Shown here one piece after another: positions 6,562-12,870 of a stretch of DNA of 12,870 bases; the first letter of the stretch is position 1; the number at the start of each line of letters is the position of its first letter. The notes under the pieces are model-generated. The model had not been told where the DNA came from. It worked only from the letters and a program-made list of their open reading frames with translations, and made no database searches. The translations under genes were made by a program, and so were the position numbers. This stretch comes from Ignavibacteria bacterium UBA2373 (lineage in GTDB: Bacteria > Bacteroidota > Ignavibacteria > Kapaibacteriales > UBA961), in NCBI GenBank assembly GCA_002344005.1, contig DDTD01000040.1, forward strand, positions 1-12,870, written 5' to 3'.

Positions 6562-6718
6562 TCATGTTTGGATGGATAAGCAAAGTTTTGTAGTTTTGGG
6601 GAAATGAATGACGTATTGGGTTAATATGGGAAAACTAACGGCGTAAGTCTCTACATTTGCAAAAGTACTTTATTGACAAAGTCGTTTGCATTCAGTAACT
6701 GCGCAAATCCGCCTCCCG
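6562..6718 (+). repeat. Repeat A, full-length copy (A2)
   Basis: This 157-base segment aligns nearly end to end with 7211-7368, with about ten differences and a one-base gap by eye. Shared blocks include TTTGGATGGATAAGCAAAG, the 18-base core, TGACGTATTG, AACGGCGTAAGTC, TACATTTGCAAAAGTACTT and AGTAACTGCGCAAAT. It ends in GCCTCCCG, 36 bases before the membrane-protein gene at 6755. There is no ORF in it. The expected CGTT end is altered here to CGAT. Confidence 0.85.
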
Positions 6719-6754
6719 ATAGTGGTAATGGATGATGACTGAACTGAGAAGGCA

Positions 6755-7024
6755 ATGAAAAAAATATTATTGATAATACCAACCATACTTTTAGCTATTC
6801 TGACAATTGTTTTTGCTTCGATATTCATAAATCGTTTGACATTACCATATAATTCGGAAGGAAATTACTTTAGTGAAACAGACGGTATCGTTTACCATGA
6901 ACAGTCGGTCATTTCTTATGGCGTTTTGACATTTGTGCTTTCAACGACAACGACAATTTTAACTTATTTAACAATAATTAAAACATCCAAAAAGCAAAAA
7001 ACGGAACGGGCAAACTCTAAGTGA
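6755..7024 (+). CDS. Small two-helix membrane protein
   Basis: This encodes 89 residues with two hydrophobic segments: residues about 4-26 (KILLIIPTILLAILTIVFA and following) and about 53-75. A roughly 25-residue polar stretch lies between them, with LPYNSEGNYFSETDGIVYHE (about 30-49); a basic tail, KTSKKQKTERANSK, ends the protein. The charge pattern suggests that both ends face the cytoplasm and the loop is outside. Similar hypothetical proteins with a YNSEGxYF...VYxEQ loop exist in Bacteroidota as I remember, with no known function. The gene is bracketed by repeat A2 upstream and by GCACCCAACG, repeat B2 and repeat A3 downstream, the clearest cassette-like unit in the window. Confidence 0.7.
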   Translation: MKKILLIIPTILLAILTIVFASIFINRLTLPYNSEGNYFSETDGIVYHEQSVISYGVLTFVLSTTTTILTYLTIIKTSKKQKTERANSK

Positions 7025-7032
7025 AAATATTG

Positions 7033-7042
7033 GCACCCAACG
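7033..7042 (+). other. GCACCCAACG, candidate R''-like boundary core
   Basis: This 10-base block begins 9 bases after the stop of the small membrane-protein gene. It contains ACCCAAC, which fits the RYYYAAC pattern of an integron attC R'' core, and is the exact reverse complement of CGTTGGGTGC at 329-338. The match alone is too short to be significant in a window this size; its position directly at the two gene-repeat borders is what draws attention. Confidence 0.35.
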
Positions 7043-7052
7043 AGCTACTACC

Positions 7053-7105
7053 GCTAACAACGGTAACTCTTCCACAACTCATCAGTAATAGTTTAGAAAA
7101 ATGAG
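7053..7105 (+). repeat. Repeat B, copy 2
   Basis: This aligns without gaps to 838-890 (about 44 of 53 positions identical by eye), starting at GCTAACAACGGTAACTCTTC. It lies 28 bases after the stop of the small membrane-protein gene. Together with the candidate core at 7033 and repeat A3 it fills the downstream boundary of that gene. Confidence 0.7.
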
Positions 7106-7161
7106 TGATAATAGGATAAGGTGTAGGGCGGATTCCACAGCAATGAATCTCTAAATCTCTG

Positions 7162-7195
7162 TGTTTACTTCGGCATAGTGTTTACTCCGGCATAG
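7162..7195 (+). repeat. Short tandem repeat, 2 x 17 bases
   Basis: TGTTTACTTCGGCATAG (7162-7178) is followed directly by TGTTTACTCCGGCATAG (7179-7195), with one mismatch. It lies in noncoding sequence between repeats B2 and A3 and looks like a simple local duplication. Confidence 0.7.
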
Positions 7196-7210
7196 AGAAT
7201 TTTCCTTTAC

Positions 7211-7370
7211 TCATATTTGGATGGATAAGCAAAGTTTTGTAGTTTTGGGGAAATGAATGACGTATTGCGTCAATATGGGAAAACCAACGGCGTAAGTCCC
7301 TACATTTGCAAAAGTACTTCATTGACAAACTACGTTTGCATTTAGTAACTGCGCAAATTCGCCTCCCGTT
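7211..7370 (+). repeat. Repeat A, full-length copy (A3)
   Basis: This is the second full copy, in the same direction and about 650 bases after A2. Its right half matches A0 (277-332) more closely than A2 does, including CATTGACAA, TACGTTTGCA and the terminal CCGTT. The terminal CGTT is followed by CGTGGC, so the R'-like core is only partly kept. A short ORF starts 16 bases later. Confidence 0.85.
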
Positions 7371-7385
7371 CGTGGCTATTTTAAA

Positions 7386-7454
7386 ATGACACTATTCGAC
7401 AAAATATTCGATAGAAAAATATACGACCTTGAAATTAAGGTGCCTAAAATATAA
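7386..7454 (+). pseudogene. Possible truncated cassette gene, 22 codons
   Basis: An ATG at 7386, placed after repeat A3 as the other genes are placed after theirs, opens a 22-codon frame (MTLFDKIFDRKIYDLEIKV and so on) ending in TAA. The peptide looks like the start of a normal cytoplasmic protein rather than random sequence. I infer the remains of a gene whose body has been lost, but an unrelated chance ORF cannot be excluded. Confidence 0.3.
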
Positions 7455-8211
7455 ACGTACCATGTCCTTTATCATATTGTCTAAACCCTTCTACCGAGAT
7501 ACAGTCACACTTCGGTAATAACCCTGTTTCGCTTAAAGCACGCCTCAAGATTCTCCGACTCAAATTTATATTCCGCTTGGCATTTGATATCTGTTACTTG
7601 AATACGAAACCTAACATAGTGTAAGTCAAACTTCAAAGAAAATAAAGTGAAAAACAAGAGTGATTTATATGCAGGAAAAGTTAACTCTTGAGGACTACCG
7701 GAAGTACGTTCTTCTATGACAACCACACCCCTTAATGTATTCTGCGTCAAAAAGCGATAATAAACGCAAAGAAGGTATTTCATTCAAACCCGTGACAATC
7801 TATTGTATGCATAAATATTCTTAATCCTTTGTATTTAATAATATATATTTTAGCGATTCATCATCGCAACAAGTCAATTATGTATATTTATCATCACATC
7901 ACCGTAGAATAACACTTCCTCGAAAACTGTGAAACTTTTTAATTGTCTTGCGCTTATTTGTGTGATATTATTGAGTAAATCTTCATTTAAGCTCCGCAGA
8001 AGCGATATACTGTAGAGGGTGCAGGATTTTTCTTCATTGATGGGTGTTCGTTGGTTATTGAGGTCCTTTGAGCCGTGTTGTCAAGTTTCATCATGCGGAC
8101 GCGCTGTTAAGCAAAGAGCGTGGTTAGAGAAATGGCAGTCGTCGAGGGAGATTCGGTAAATAGTATTGATGCTGATTTTTTGATTGACTTTCAACCATAT
8201 TTATATTGAGT
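7455..8211. other. Gene-poor region of about 750 bases
   Basis: No convincing gene is visible on either strand. A 92-codon minus-strand frame (7505-7783) has an odd composition and no recognisable motif. A 68-codon minus-strand open frame (7874-8080) reads like protein, with a LLRSLNEDLLNNITQIS segment, but has no start codon. A 23-codon minus-strand frame begins at 8198, just after the carotenoid gene, and closes quickly. The region may contain decayed genes, and it also holds any terminator for the carotenoid gene. Confidence 0.4.
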
Positions 8212-9693
8212 TCAGCGTTGAGTGATTCCATCAAGTTCTTTGGCGCATATCATTCCCGAGAGGATAACTAAGGGGATGCCGCCGCCCGGATGGACAGTGC
8301 CGCCAACATAGAATAAATTGTCATATTTTTTTGATATATTTTGCGGACGTAAAAATGCTGAAAATGGGGAATTGGATGAGCCGCCATATAAAGAGCCGCC
8401 TGTTGCATTTATGTCATTGGCAAAATTATCCGGTGTGATGATTTTTTTCTCTATAATATCTTCATCATACAGTTCTACGCCAAAATCATGAAGTTTCTTT
8501 TGTATTTTTTTCCAATATTCTTCAGAAATATATTGCCAAGTATTGTTACCGCCATCAGCGGGAGTATTTACAAGAATAAACCAATTTTCACGATCGTCAG
8601 CCGCCTGTGATGAATCGGTCAATGATGATATTGAAATATAGATGGTCATGTCATCGGCGGCAATCTTTTTTTCAAATATATCATTAAATTCTTTTTCATA
8701 ATTATCGGAAAAAAATATATTGTGATGCGCTAATGTATGTGGTTTTTTACGCACGGCTGCCATAATAACAAATCCCGATGATGATAATTCGGGAATAAAG
8801 GGTTTTTCTCCTAATAAATATTTTTGTGTCCAATAAGCATCCGCATTAGAAACGATATAATCATAGGATATGGTTTCGCCATTATCTAAGGTAAGAGATT
8901 GAACAGAATTATTATGTGTTGTTATTTTTGTGACGGCAGTGGAATAATGTATGGGGATATTGTATTCTGCACATAGTTTTGTGAATGCTTGAGCAATTGC
9001 ATATATACCTCCACGCGGATACCACCCTCCATAATAAAATTCAATAAATGGAATTACCATGAGAGTTGCGGGTGCTTTATAGGGATTTGAGCCATTATAT
9101 GTGGCAAAACGATCGAATAATTGTATTAATCGTTTATCTGTGAATTTTTTTGTATGAAAATTATGGAGAGTTGTTAGGGTACGTAACTTGGGAAAGAGTG
9201 GTAAAAAAGGTAAATTTTTTCTTTTGAAAAATTCTTTTATTCCTTCAAATTTATTGAAAAGAAAAATATCTTTTGTTGCATGATATACTTGTCCTGCATG
9301 GTCCAGATAGCGTTGAATATGATGAGCGGAATCAGGAGAAAATTGTGCAATTTCTTTAGCGTGTTTTTCCGGGTCGGCATAGGCATCGAATTGCGAGTCA
9401 TCAGACCAGAAATAACGGCATAATGGTTCAATGGGAATCAAATCTATATATTCTTCGAGTGATTTGCCTAAGGTATTGAATAAATCGCGGAGAATAAAGG
9501 GCATGGTAATGAGTGAAGGTCCGGCATCGAAGGTGCAGTCAGCGAAGCGAAATTGTCTCATTTTACCGCCTGCTGAAGGCATTTTTTCATAGACGGTTAC
9601 TTTATATCCTTTATGAGAAAGCAAAAGCGCCGTAGTCATCCCACCGATACCGGCTCCGATCACTGCGACGCTTTTCTCGCATGGTGTGCGCAT
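8212..9693 (-). CDS. CrtI/CrtD-family carotenoid desaturase (CrtD-like FAD oxidoreductase)
   Basis: A 493-residue flavoprotein of the phytoene desaturase family, of normal length. The N-terminal dinucleotide fold is shown by VAVIGAGIGGMTTALLL (9-25), with the acidic strand end at VYEK (34-37). FDAGPSLITMP (55-65), YFWSDDSQFDAYAD (94-107) and ATYNGSNPYKAP (197-208) follow. The C-terminal FAD/carotenoid signature is FYVGGTVHPGGGIPLVILSG (461-480). The FDAGPSLxTMP form reminds me of the Bacteroidota 1-hydroxycarotenoid 3,4-desaturase CrtD rather than CrtI, where I remember FDMGPSWYWMP; the subfamily is therefore an inference. It would introduce double bonds into a carotenoid at the membrane. It begins 7 bases after the response regulator stop and is probably co-transcribed with it; no other carotenoid gene is in the window. 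Confidence 0.88.
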   Translation of the reverse strand: MRTPCEKSVAVIGAGIGGMTTALLLSHKGYKVTVYEKMPSAGGKMRQFRFADCTFDAGPSLITMPFILRDLFNTLGKSLEEYIDLIPIEPLCRYFWSDDSQFDAYADPEKHAKEIAQFSPDSAHHIQRYLDHAGQVYHATKDIFLFNKFEGIKEFFKRKNLPFLPLFPKLRTLTTLHNFHTKKFTDKRLIQLFDRFATYNGSNPYKAPATLMVIPFIEFYYGGWYPRGGIYAIAQAFTKLCAEYNIPIHYSTAVTKITTHNNSVQSLTLDNGETISYDYIVSNADAYWTQKYLLGEKPFIPELSSSGFVIMAAVRKKPHTLAHHNIFFSDNYEKEFNDIFEKKIAADDMTIYISISSLTDSSQAADDRENWFILVNTPADGGNNTWQYISEEYWKKIQKKLHDFGVELYDEDIIEKKIITPDNFANDINATGGSLYGGSSNSPFSAFLRPQNISKKYDNLFYVGGTVHPGGGIPLVILSGMICAKELDGITQR

Positions 9694-9700
9694 ACTAGTA

Positions 9701-10168
9701 TTATTCTATTCCTGCTGAAGCAAGAAGCGATTGATAATTATCGCCTGCGGCTTGTTGTAATAATTGCTGTAGTGCTTGTGCTTTTTTGCGTTCCATATTA
9801 ACTGTGGAGAGCAATTTGACTTTTGCGATAAGAAGTTTCTCTTCTATCGGTTTGCTCAAGAAGTCATCAGAACCGGACTCAATTGCTTTGAGTTGATTAG
9901 CAACATCATTGAGTGCGGTAACAATGACAACCGGCAATTTGGCTGTATCGGGATTTTCGCGCAATTTTTTGACGGTTTCATAGCCGTCTAAGCGAGGCAT
10001 CATGACATCCAAAACAATAGCGTCAGGTGCACGTTCAGCAACTTTTTCCAAACATTCAACGCCGTCGTATGCTTCAGCGGCTTCATAGCCATTTGCTTCA
10101 AGGTAACGGCGCAACAATTTCGTTGTTATTCTATTGTCATCAACAACTAATATGTATGGTTTTGCCAT
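9701..10168 (-). CDS. Single-domain response regulator (CheY-like receiver)
   Basis: A 155-residue protein made of one receiver domain with all the expected residues: Asp10 and Asp11 (ILVVDDN) for the metal site, Asp54 (IVLDVMMP) as phosphoacceptor, Thr84 (VIVTALND) and Lys106 (FLSKP). After residue about 123 there is only a helical glutamine-rich tail (KAQALQQLLQQAAGDNYQ) and no DNA-binding or enzymatic output domain. It must act through partner proteins, as CheY-like or phosphorelay proteins do. No histidine kinase is nearby, so its signal is unknown. A Bacteroidota-type -7 box lies 44 bases upstream, and the carotenoid desaturase follows after 7 bases, so the two are probably transcribed together even if bshC is separate. 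Light or redox control of carotenoid synthesis is a possible link but nothing here shows it. Confidence 0.93.
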   Translation of the reverse strand: MAKPYILVVDDNRITTKLLRRYLEANGYEAAEAYDGVECLEKVAERAPDAIVLDVMMPRLDGYETVKKLRENPDTAKLPVVIVTALNDVANQLKAIESGSDDFLSKPIEEKLLIAKVKLLSTVNMERKKAQALQQLLQQAAGDNYQSLLASAGIE

Positions 10169-10211
10169 TTGTAGGTCTCCGTTTTATATAGAGTGTAAGA
10201 TTAATCAACTG

Positions 10212-10219
10212 CAAAGATA
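10212..10219 (-). promoter_or_regulatory. Bacteroidota-type -7 box for the response regulator
   Basis: On the minus strand this reads TATCTTTG, a perfect match to the Bacteroidota consensus TAnnTTTG, in the 58-base gap between bshC and the regulator. It predicts a leader of about 35-40 bases. A clear -33 TTTG is not seen at the expected distance, so the call rests on the -7 box alone. Confidence 0.5.
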
Positions 10220-10226
10220 CGTGATT

Positions 10227-11867
10227 TTAGTGAGTGAAAGTGATAATGTAATGTGATTGATTGGAGAGAGCCGTCAAAGATGTAAGTGTTTCATGGAATG
10301 TTTGCCAAGACACCTTTGTCAGTAAAGCAATTGGGCTATAGGTTCGCTCTTGTGCCGTACCGTTCGGGTAGAGAAAGTTACTAAGCGTTTTTGCACGGTC
10401 AAAGGAAGTTTGTTCCTGCCTTTTTTTTGATGCTGTGATTTTTTTCTTGAGAGTATCTAAGGTGTCGTAGATAGTTTTTTGTGCTGCTGCAGCAGCTGCG
10501 TTGAGCGATTGGTCGGTGTTACCGGCATAATGTGTAATTGGGGCAAGAACTTGTTCTAAATCTTGTTGTGCTTGCTGATAGAGAAGCTCTAAGTCTTTGT
10601 CGCTCATGTCATGGGCTATGTCTTGTTCTATTTCATGATATTTTCTCATAAAAAACAGGGGTGACTTTTGAACTTTATCTAATAGACGCTGGTGTTGTGA
10701 GAGTAACAATGTTGCTGAGTGTCGAGCATGAATCACCGGCATTTCAATATCGAACAATGAATAACATTCTTTGATTTGAGCGAGATATCCACATTCTCCC
10801 GGACCCGCAATATACATACATGTCGGCAGAAGATCATCTTGACATAAAGGACGTAAAAGGACATTCGGGGAAAAATGTTCCGGAGATTCTTTAGCTTCTT
10901 GAATTATTTCATCTTGTGTCCAGATTTTTTCACCGGCATGGAAGCGAGAGGATTCATAATTAATTTTTTTGCGAGTAGTGCCATCATGATAAAATAGATT
11001 GACAGCCGAAGGTTCAACTTGCGGCGTATAGCCATTATTGCGCAGTTCATTATTTACTTTTTGCACGGTTTCGAGTATGCGCATTGGATGAGCAAGTTCT
11101 TGTTTTACTATAGAAGCAAAAGCCCCGGATTTACGAATATCGGATGCTCTGACAAACAGAAGTCCTTTTTCGCCGCACCAATGCTGCAATAAACGCATAA
11201 AAGCCACAGACCATTCTGTGCCGACTGTGTAGATAGTATGGAGAAGCGGCATAAGGTCGCGAGTATATTCATTTTCAGGTAAATGCTGCTCAAGTGCTGT
11301 GAGCACAGCGGATATGTCATCTGTTATAGACAGTTCAGACACTGGTGTTTGTACGGAAAGGGTAGTATCGGCAGGGCATATAATCTGCTGTGGCATACCC
11401 TGTTTATCAAGAATATATGCTTCGGCAGCTTCGTTGCGGTCATGGTCATTATCTTCAATCCAAAACAGAGGAATAACATTAAACGATTGATACTGCGCTT
11501 GAAGCTTTTCTGCTTGAGCAATTGCGGAGTATGCTTTGTAAAGTGTGTAAAGCGGTCCGCCTAAAAAACCTACTTGTTGTCCGGTGACAACTGCCATAGT
11601 ATTCTGTAAGCCCGCCAAGTGAAGATTGTGTTGTTGCTTTTCCGTTAAATCCAGGTGAGAGAGGGATGCCTGAAGTACTTGTGTTAATTTCTCTCGGTCA
11701 CAACGAAGTGCTTTGTTGCGCATATAGTTTTCAAAAGTATCGTCAAGAGTAGGAAAACGTGAAGAAATATATGGCGCAGATTGGAGTAAATCGCTGAAGA
11801 GATTTGAAAAACCCTTCATAGAGTGAAATGGTTGAGTTATCATAAATGAAATGTAGGATAATCGCAA
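10227..11867 (-). CDS. bshC: Bacillithiol biosynthesis cysteine-adding enzyme BshC
   Basis: BshC is thought to attach cysteine to glucosaminyl-malate in the last step of bacillithiol synthesis, giving the cell a low-molecular-weight thiol. The 546 residues contain the family blocks: YISF near the N-terminus and RFPTL (37-41); VVTGQQVGFLGGPLYTLYKA (93-112); VIPLFWIEDNDHD (131-143), a form of the usual 'vPvFWia.eDHD'; LLRPLCQDDLLPT (337-349); GPGECGYLAQIKE (355-367); and ARHSATLL (381-388). A coiled-coil segment lies at about 420-490. The start at 11867 is preferred over later ATGs (11843, 11819) because the ISF motif near the N-terminus is conserved in related proteins as I remember them. bshA and bshB are not in the window. 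It is divergent from purN, with 182 bases between the starts, and upstream of the regulator by 58 bases. Confidence 0.93.
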   Translation of the reverse strand: MRLSYISFMITQPFHSMKGFSNLFSDLLQSAPYISSRFPTLDDTFENYMRNKALRCDREKLTQVLQASLSHLDLTEKQQHNLHLAGLQNTMAVVTGQQVGFLGGPLYTLYKAYSAIAQAEKLQAQYQSFNVIPLFWIEDNDHDRNEAAEAYILDKQGMPQQIICPADTTLSVQTPVSELSITDDISAVLTALEQHLPENEYTRDLMPLLHTIYTVGTEWSVAFMRLLQHWCGEKGLLFVRASDIRKSGAFASIVKQELAHPMRILETVQKVNNELRNNGYTPQVEPSAVNLFYHDGTTRKKINYESSRFHAGEKIWTQDEIIQEAKESPEHFSPNVLLRPLCQDDLLPTCMYIAGPGECGYLAQIKECYSLFDIEMPVIHARHSATLLLSQHQRLLDKVQKSPLFFMRKYHEIEQDIAHDMSDKDLELLYQQAQQDLEQVLAPITHYAGNTDQSLNAAAAAAQKTIYDTLDTLKKKITASKKRQEQTSFDRAKTLSNFLYPNGTAQERTYSPIALLTKVSWQTFHETLTSLTALSNQSHYIITFTH

Positions 11868-12020
11868 AATAATGTGTGGCGATGAGACGCTGCGAACTAT
11901 CTGAAATTGCTATGTTAACATTCTGTCGTATATGAAAATGAGCGAGTATTGTTCGTGAAAAATAAAGTAAGTTGCCCGCTCTTGATATAGTGAATATTCT
12001 TTCATCAATTCTTAACTTCA

Positions 12021-12028
12021 TAATTTTG
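12021..12028 (+). promoter_or_regulatory. Bacteroidota-type -7 box for purN
   Basis: TAATTTTG matches TAnnTTTG and lies 21 bases before the purN start codon, implying a very short leader. No clear -33 element is seen at the usual spacing, so it is a candidate only. Confidence 0.4.
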
Positions 12029-12049
12029 CCGTACAATTCTTGAGTTTTC

Positions 12050-12661
12050 ATGATACAAAATAGAGGAACAACAGTACCAATTGTGATTTTTGCCAGTGGA
12101 GCCGGTACTCTTGCGGAATCAATCATTATATTTTCGCAGACTATGGGCAGCAGTTTTCATGTAGAAGCGATTATATCGAATAATTCGGGTGCAAGGATAT
12201 CCGCAGTGGCATTGCAGTATGGTATTCCGTTTTATCATATAAGCGGTGTGACCCATCCACAGCATGACCACTATATAGATGCTTTACAGGAGGTGCTTGA
12301 AAAACATCATGCTCGTCTCATTATCTTAGCGGGTTATATGAAGCTGGTACCTCACGAGATTGTCGCAAATCAAAATTGGCTAATATTGAACACACATCCG
12401 GCACTTTTACCTAAATATGGGGGTAAGGGAATGTATGGAATCCATGTTCATAAAAAAGTTATTGAAAAAATGGAACAAATTTCCGGTTTGACGGTACATA
12501 GGGTATCGGAAGAGTATGACGAAGGAGAAATCATTCATCAAGAGTATGTACCGGTCGCTTATAATGACACTCCTGAAACATTGGAAGAGCGTATAAAGCG
12601 CGTCGAAAGAACTGTCTATCCGCAGGTCATTGACGAGCAGGCAAAGAAAATTCTTACATAA
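12050..12661 (+). CDS. purN: Phosphoribosylglycinamide formyltransferase PurN
   Basis: PurN transfers a formyl group from 10-formyltetrahydrofolate to GAR, the third step of de novo purine synthesis, in the cytoplasm. The 203 residues carry the expected pattern: VIFASGAGT (12-20), the phosphate-binding glycine loop; ISNNSGA (42-48); LAGYMKLVP (93-101); ILNTHPALLPKYGGKGMYG (112-130), with Asn114 and His116 as the catalytic pair; and SGLTVHRVSEEYDEGEII (145-162), with Asp157 as the third catalytic residue. All key residues are present and the length is normal. The GKGMYGIHVH loop is the form I associate with Bacteroidota enzymes. The start is fixed by the N-terminal glycine loop lying 12 residues in. 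It stands alone, divergent from bshC. Confidence 0.95.
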   Translation: MIQNRGTTVPIVIFASGAGTLAESIIIFSQTMGSSFHVEAIISNNSGARISAVALQYGIPFYHISGVTHPQHDHYIDALQEVLEKHHARLIILAGYMKLVPHEIVANQNWLILNTHPALLPKYGGKGMYGIHVHKKVIEKMEQISGLTVHRVSEEYDEGEIIHQEYVPVAYNDTPETLEERIKRVERTVYPQVIDEQAKKILT

Positions 12662-12865
12662 AAAAACAATATTTTTTTGCTTATGTGAGAAAAATTTGAG
12701 AACTTCGCTATTGGTGTTTTATGCAAAAGTGTTTTTCTTAGGCAAGAAGCATTGAGAACTGTGTGTTCAAACCACCACACGGATGATACGAAATAAAGGT
12801 TAAAAATTTATATAACTATCTTATAAATAAACAGTTTACACACAACTAATCATGAGGAATTTATC
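12662..12865 (+). other. Intergenic region after purN
   Basis: This is AT-rich with no ORF of note. Immediately after the purN stop, an A-run (12661-12666) and a T-run (12672-12678) could form a weak A-T hairpin acting as a terminator. The right end must hold the promoter of the next gene, but no TAnnTTTG box stands out. Confidence 0.4.
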
Positions 12866-12870
12866 ATGAA
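12866..12870 (+). CDS. Probable start codon of the next gene (cut by the window edge)
   Basis: The window ends in ATGAA. The ATG at 12852 closes after five codons, so the one at 12866 is the better candidate for a gene running off the right edge. Nothing can be said of the product. Confidence 0.3.

Noticed and set aside
7162..7195. Possible CRISPR or satellite array
   Set aside because: There are only two adjacent 17-base units with no spacers; it is a local tandem duplication.
7505..7783. 92-codon minus-strand ORF in the gene-poor region
   Set aside because: The sequence has no motif, an irregular composition and no partner gene or promoter. It could be a decayed gene, but I cannot support a coding call.
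9776..9991. 71-codon plus-strand ORF opposite the response regulator
   Set aside because: It is antisense to a complete receiver domain; phenylalanine- and cysteine-rich shadow translation.
11743..12126. 127-codon minus-strand ORF between purN and bshC
   Set aside because: It overlaps the start regions of both purN and bshC, each of which has strong family motifs, and its translation has no recognisable motif.

Overview
The window looks like a piece of an AT-rich chromosome from the Bacteroidota or a close relative in the FCB group. Four things point there. Two proteins carry type IX secretion (T9SS) C-terminal sorting domains: the cut-off gene at the left edge and the PQQ-type dehydrogenase. 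A bshC gene for bacillithiol synthesis is present. The PurN has a GKGMYG-type loop that I associate with Bacteroidota. Two intergenic sites match the Bacteroidota -7 promoter box TAnnTTTG. I cannot name a genus. I saw no tRNA, rRNA, CRISPR array or integrase gene.

Left part (1-1685): the tail of a secreted T9SS cargo gene, then a small membrane-protein gene (386-739) lying between repeated intergenic elements, then the internally deleted remains of an IS1182-type transposase on the minus strand (about 909-1299), then about 390 bases with no gene. A perfect palindrome overlapping a TATAAT box lies just upstream of the next gene.

Middle (1686-5471): a 766-residue secreted PQQ-type sugar dehydrogenase with three fibronectin-III-like repeats and a sorting domain; a VOC/glyoxalase-family protein whose start overlaps a possible 24-codon leader; and a probable two-gene operon of a coiled-coil lipoprotein and a TFIIB-type zinc-ribbon protein.

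Accessory stretch (5472-8211): two adjacent unrecognised soluble proteins, a small two-helix membrane protein and a truncated 22-codon ORF, separated by direct copies of a roughly 155-base repeat (A) and a 53-base repeat (B). The same repeats flank the gene at 386-739. This gives a cassette-like layout (small orphan gene, shared boundary repeat, small orphan gene) resembling an integron-type or CALIN-like array without a visible integrase. About 750 bases before 8212 hold no convincing gene.

Right part (8212-12870): conserved chromosomal genes. On the minus strand the order is bshC, a single-domain response regulator with its own TAnnTTTG promoter, and a CrtI/CrtD-family carotenoid desaturase 7 bases after the regulator. 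purN is divergent from bshC. The final five bases are probably the start of the next gene.

The most interesting signal is the repeat-bounded arrangement of small orphan genes. No complete new biochemical system could be demonstrated by reading alone.
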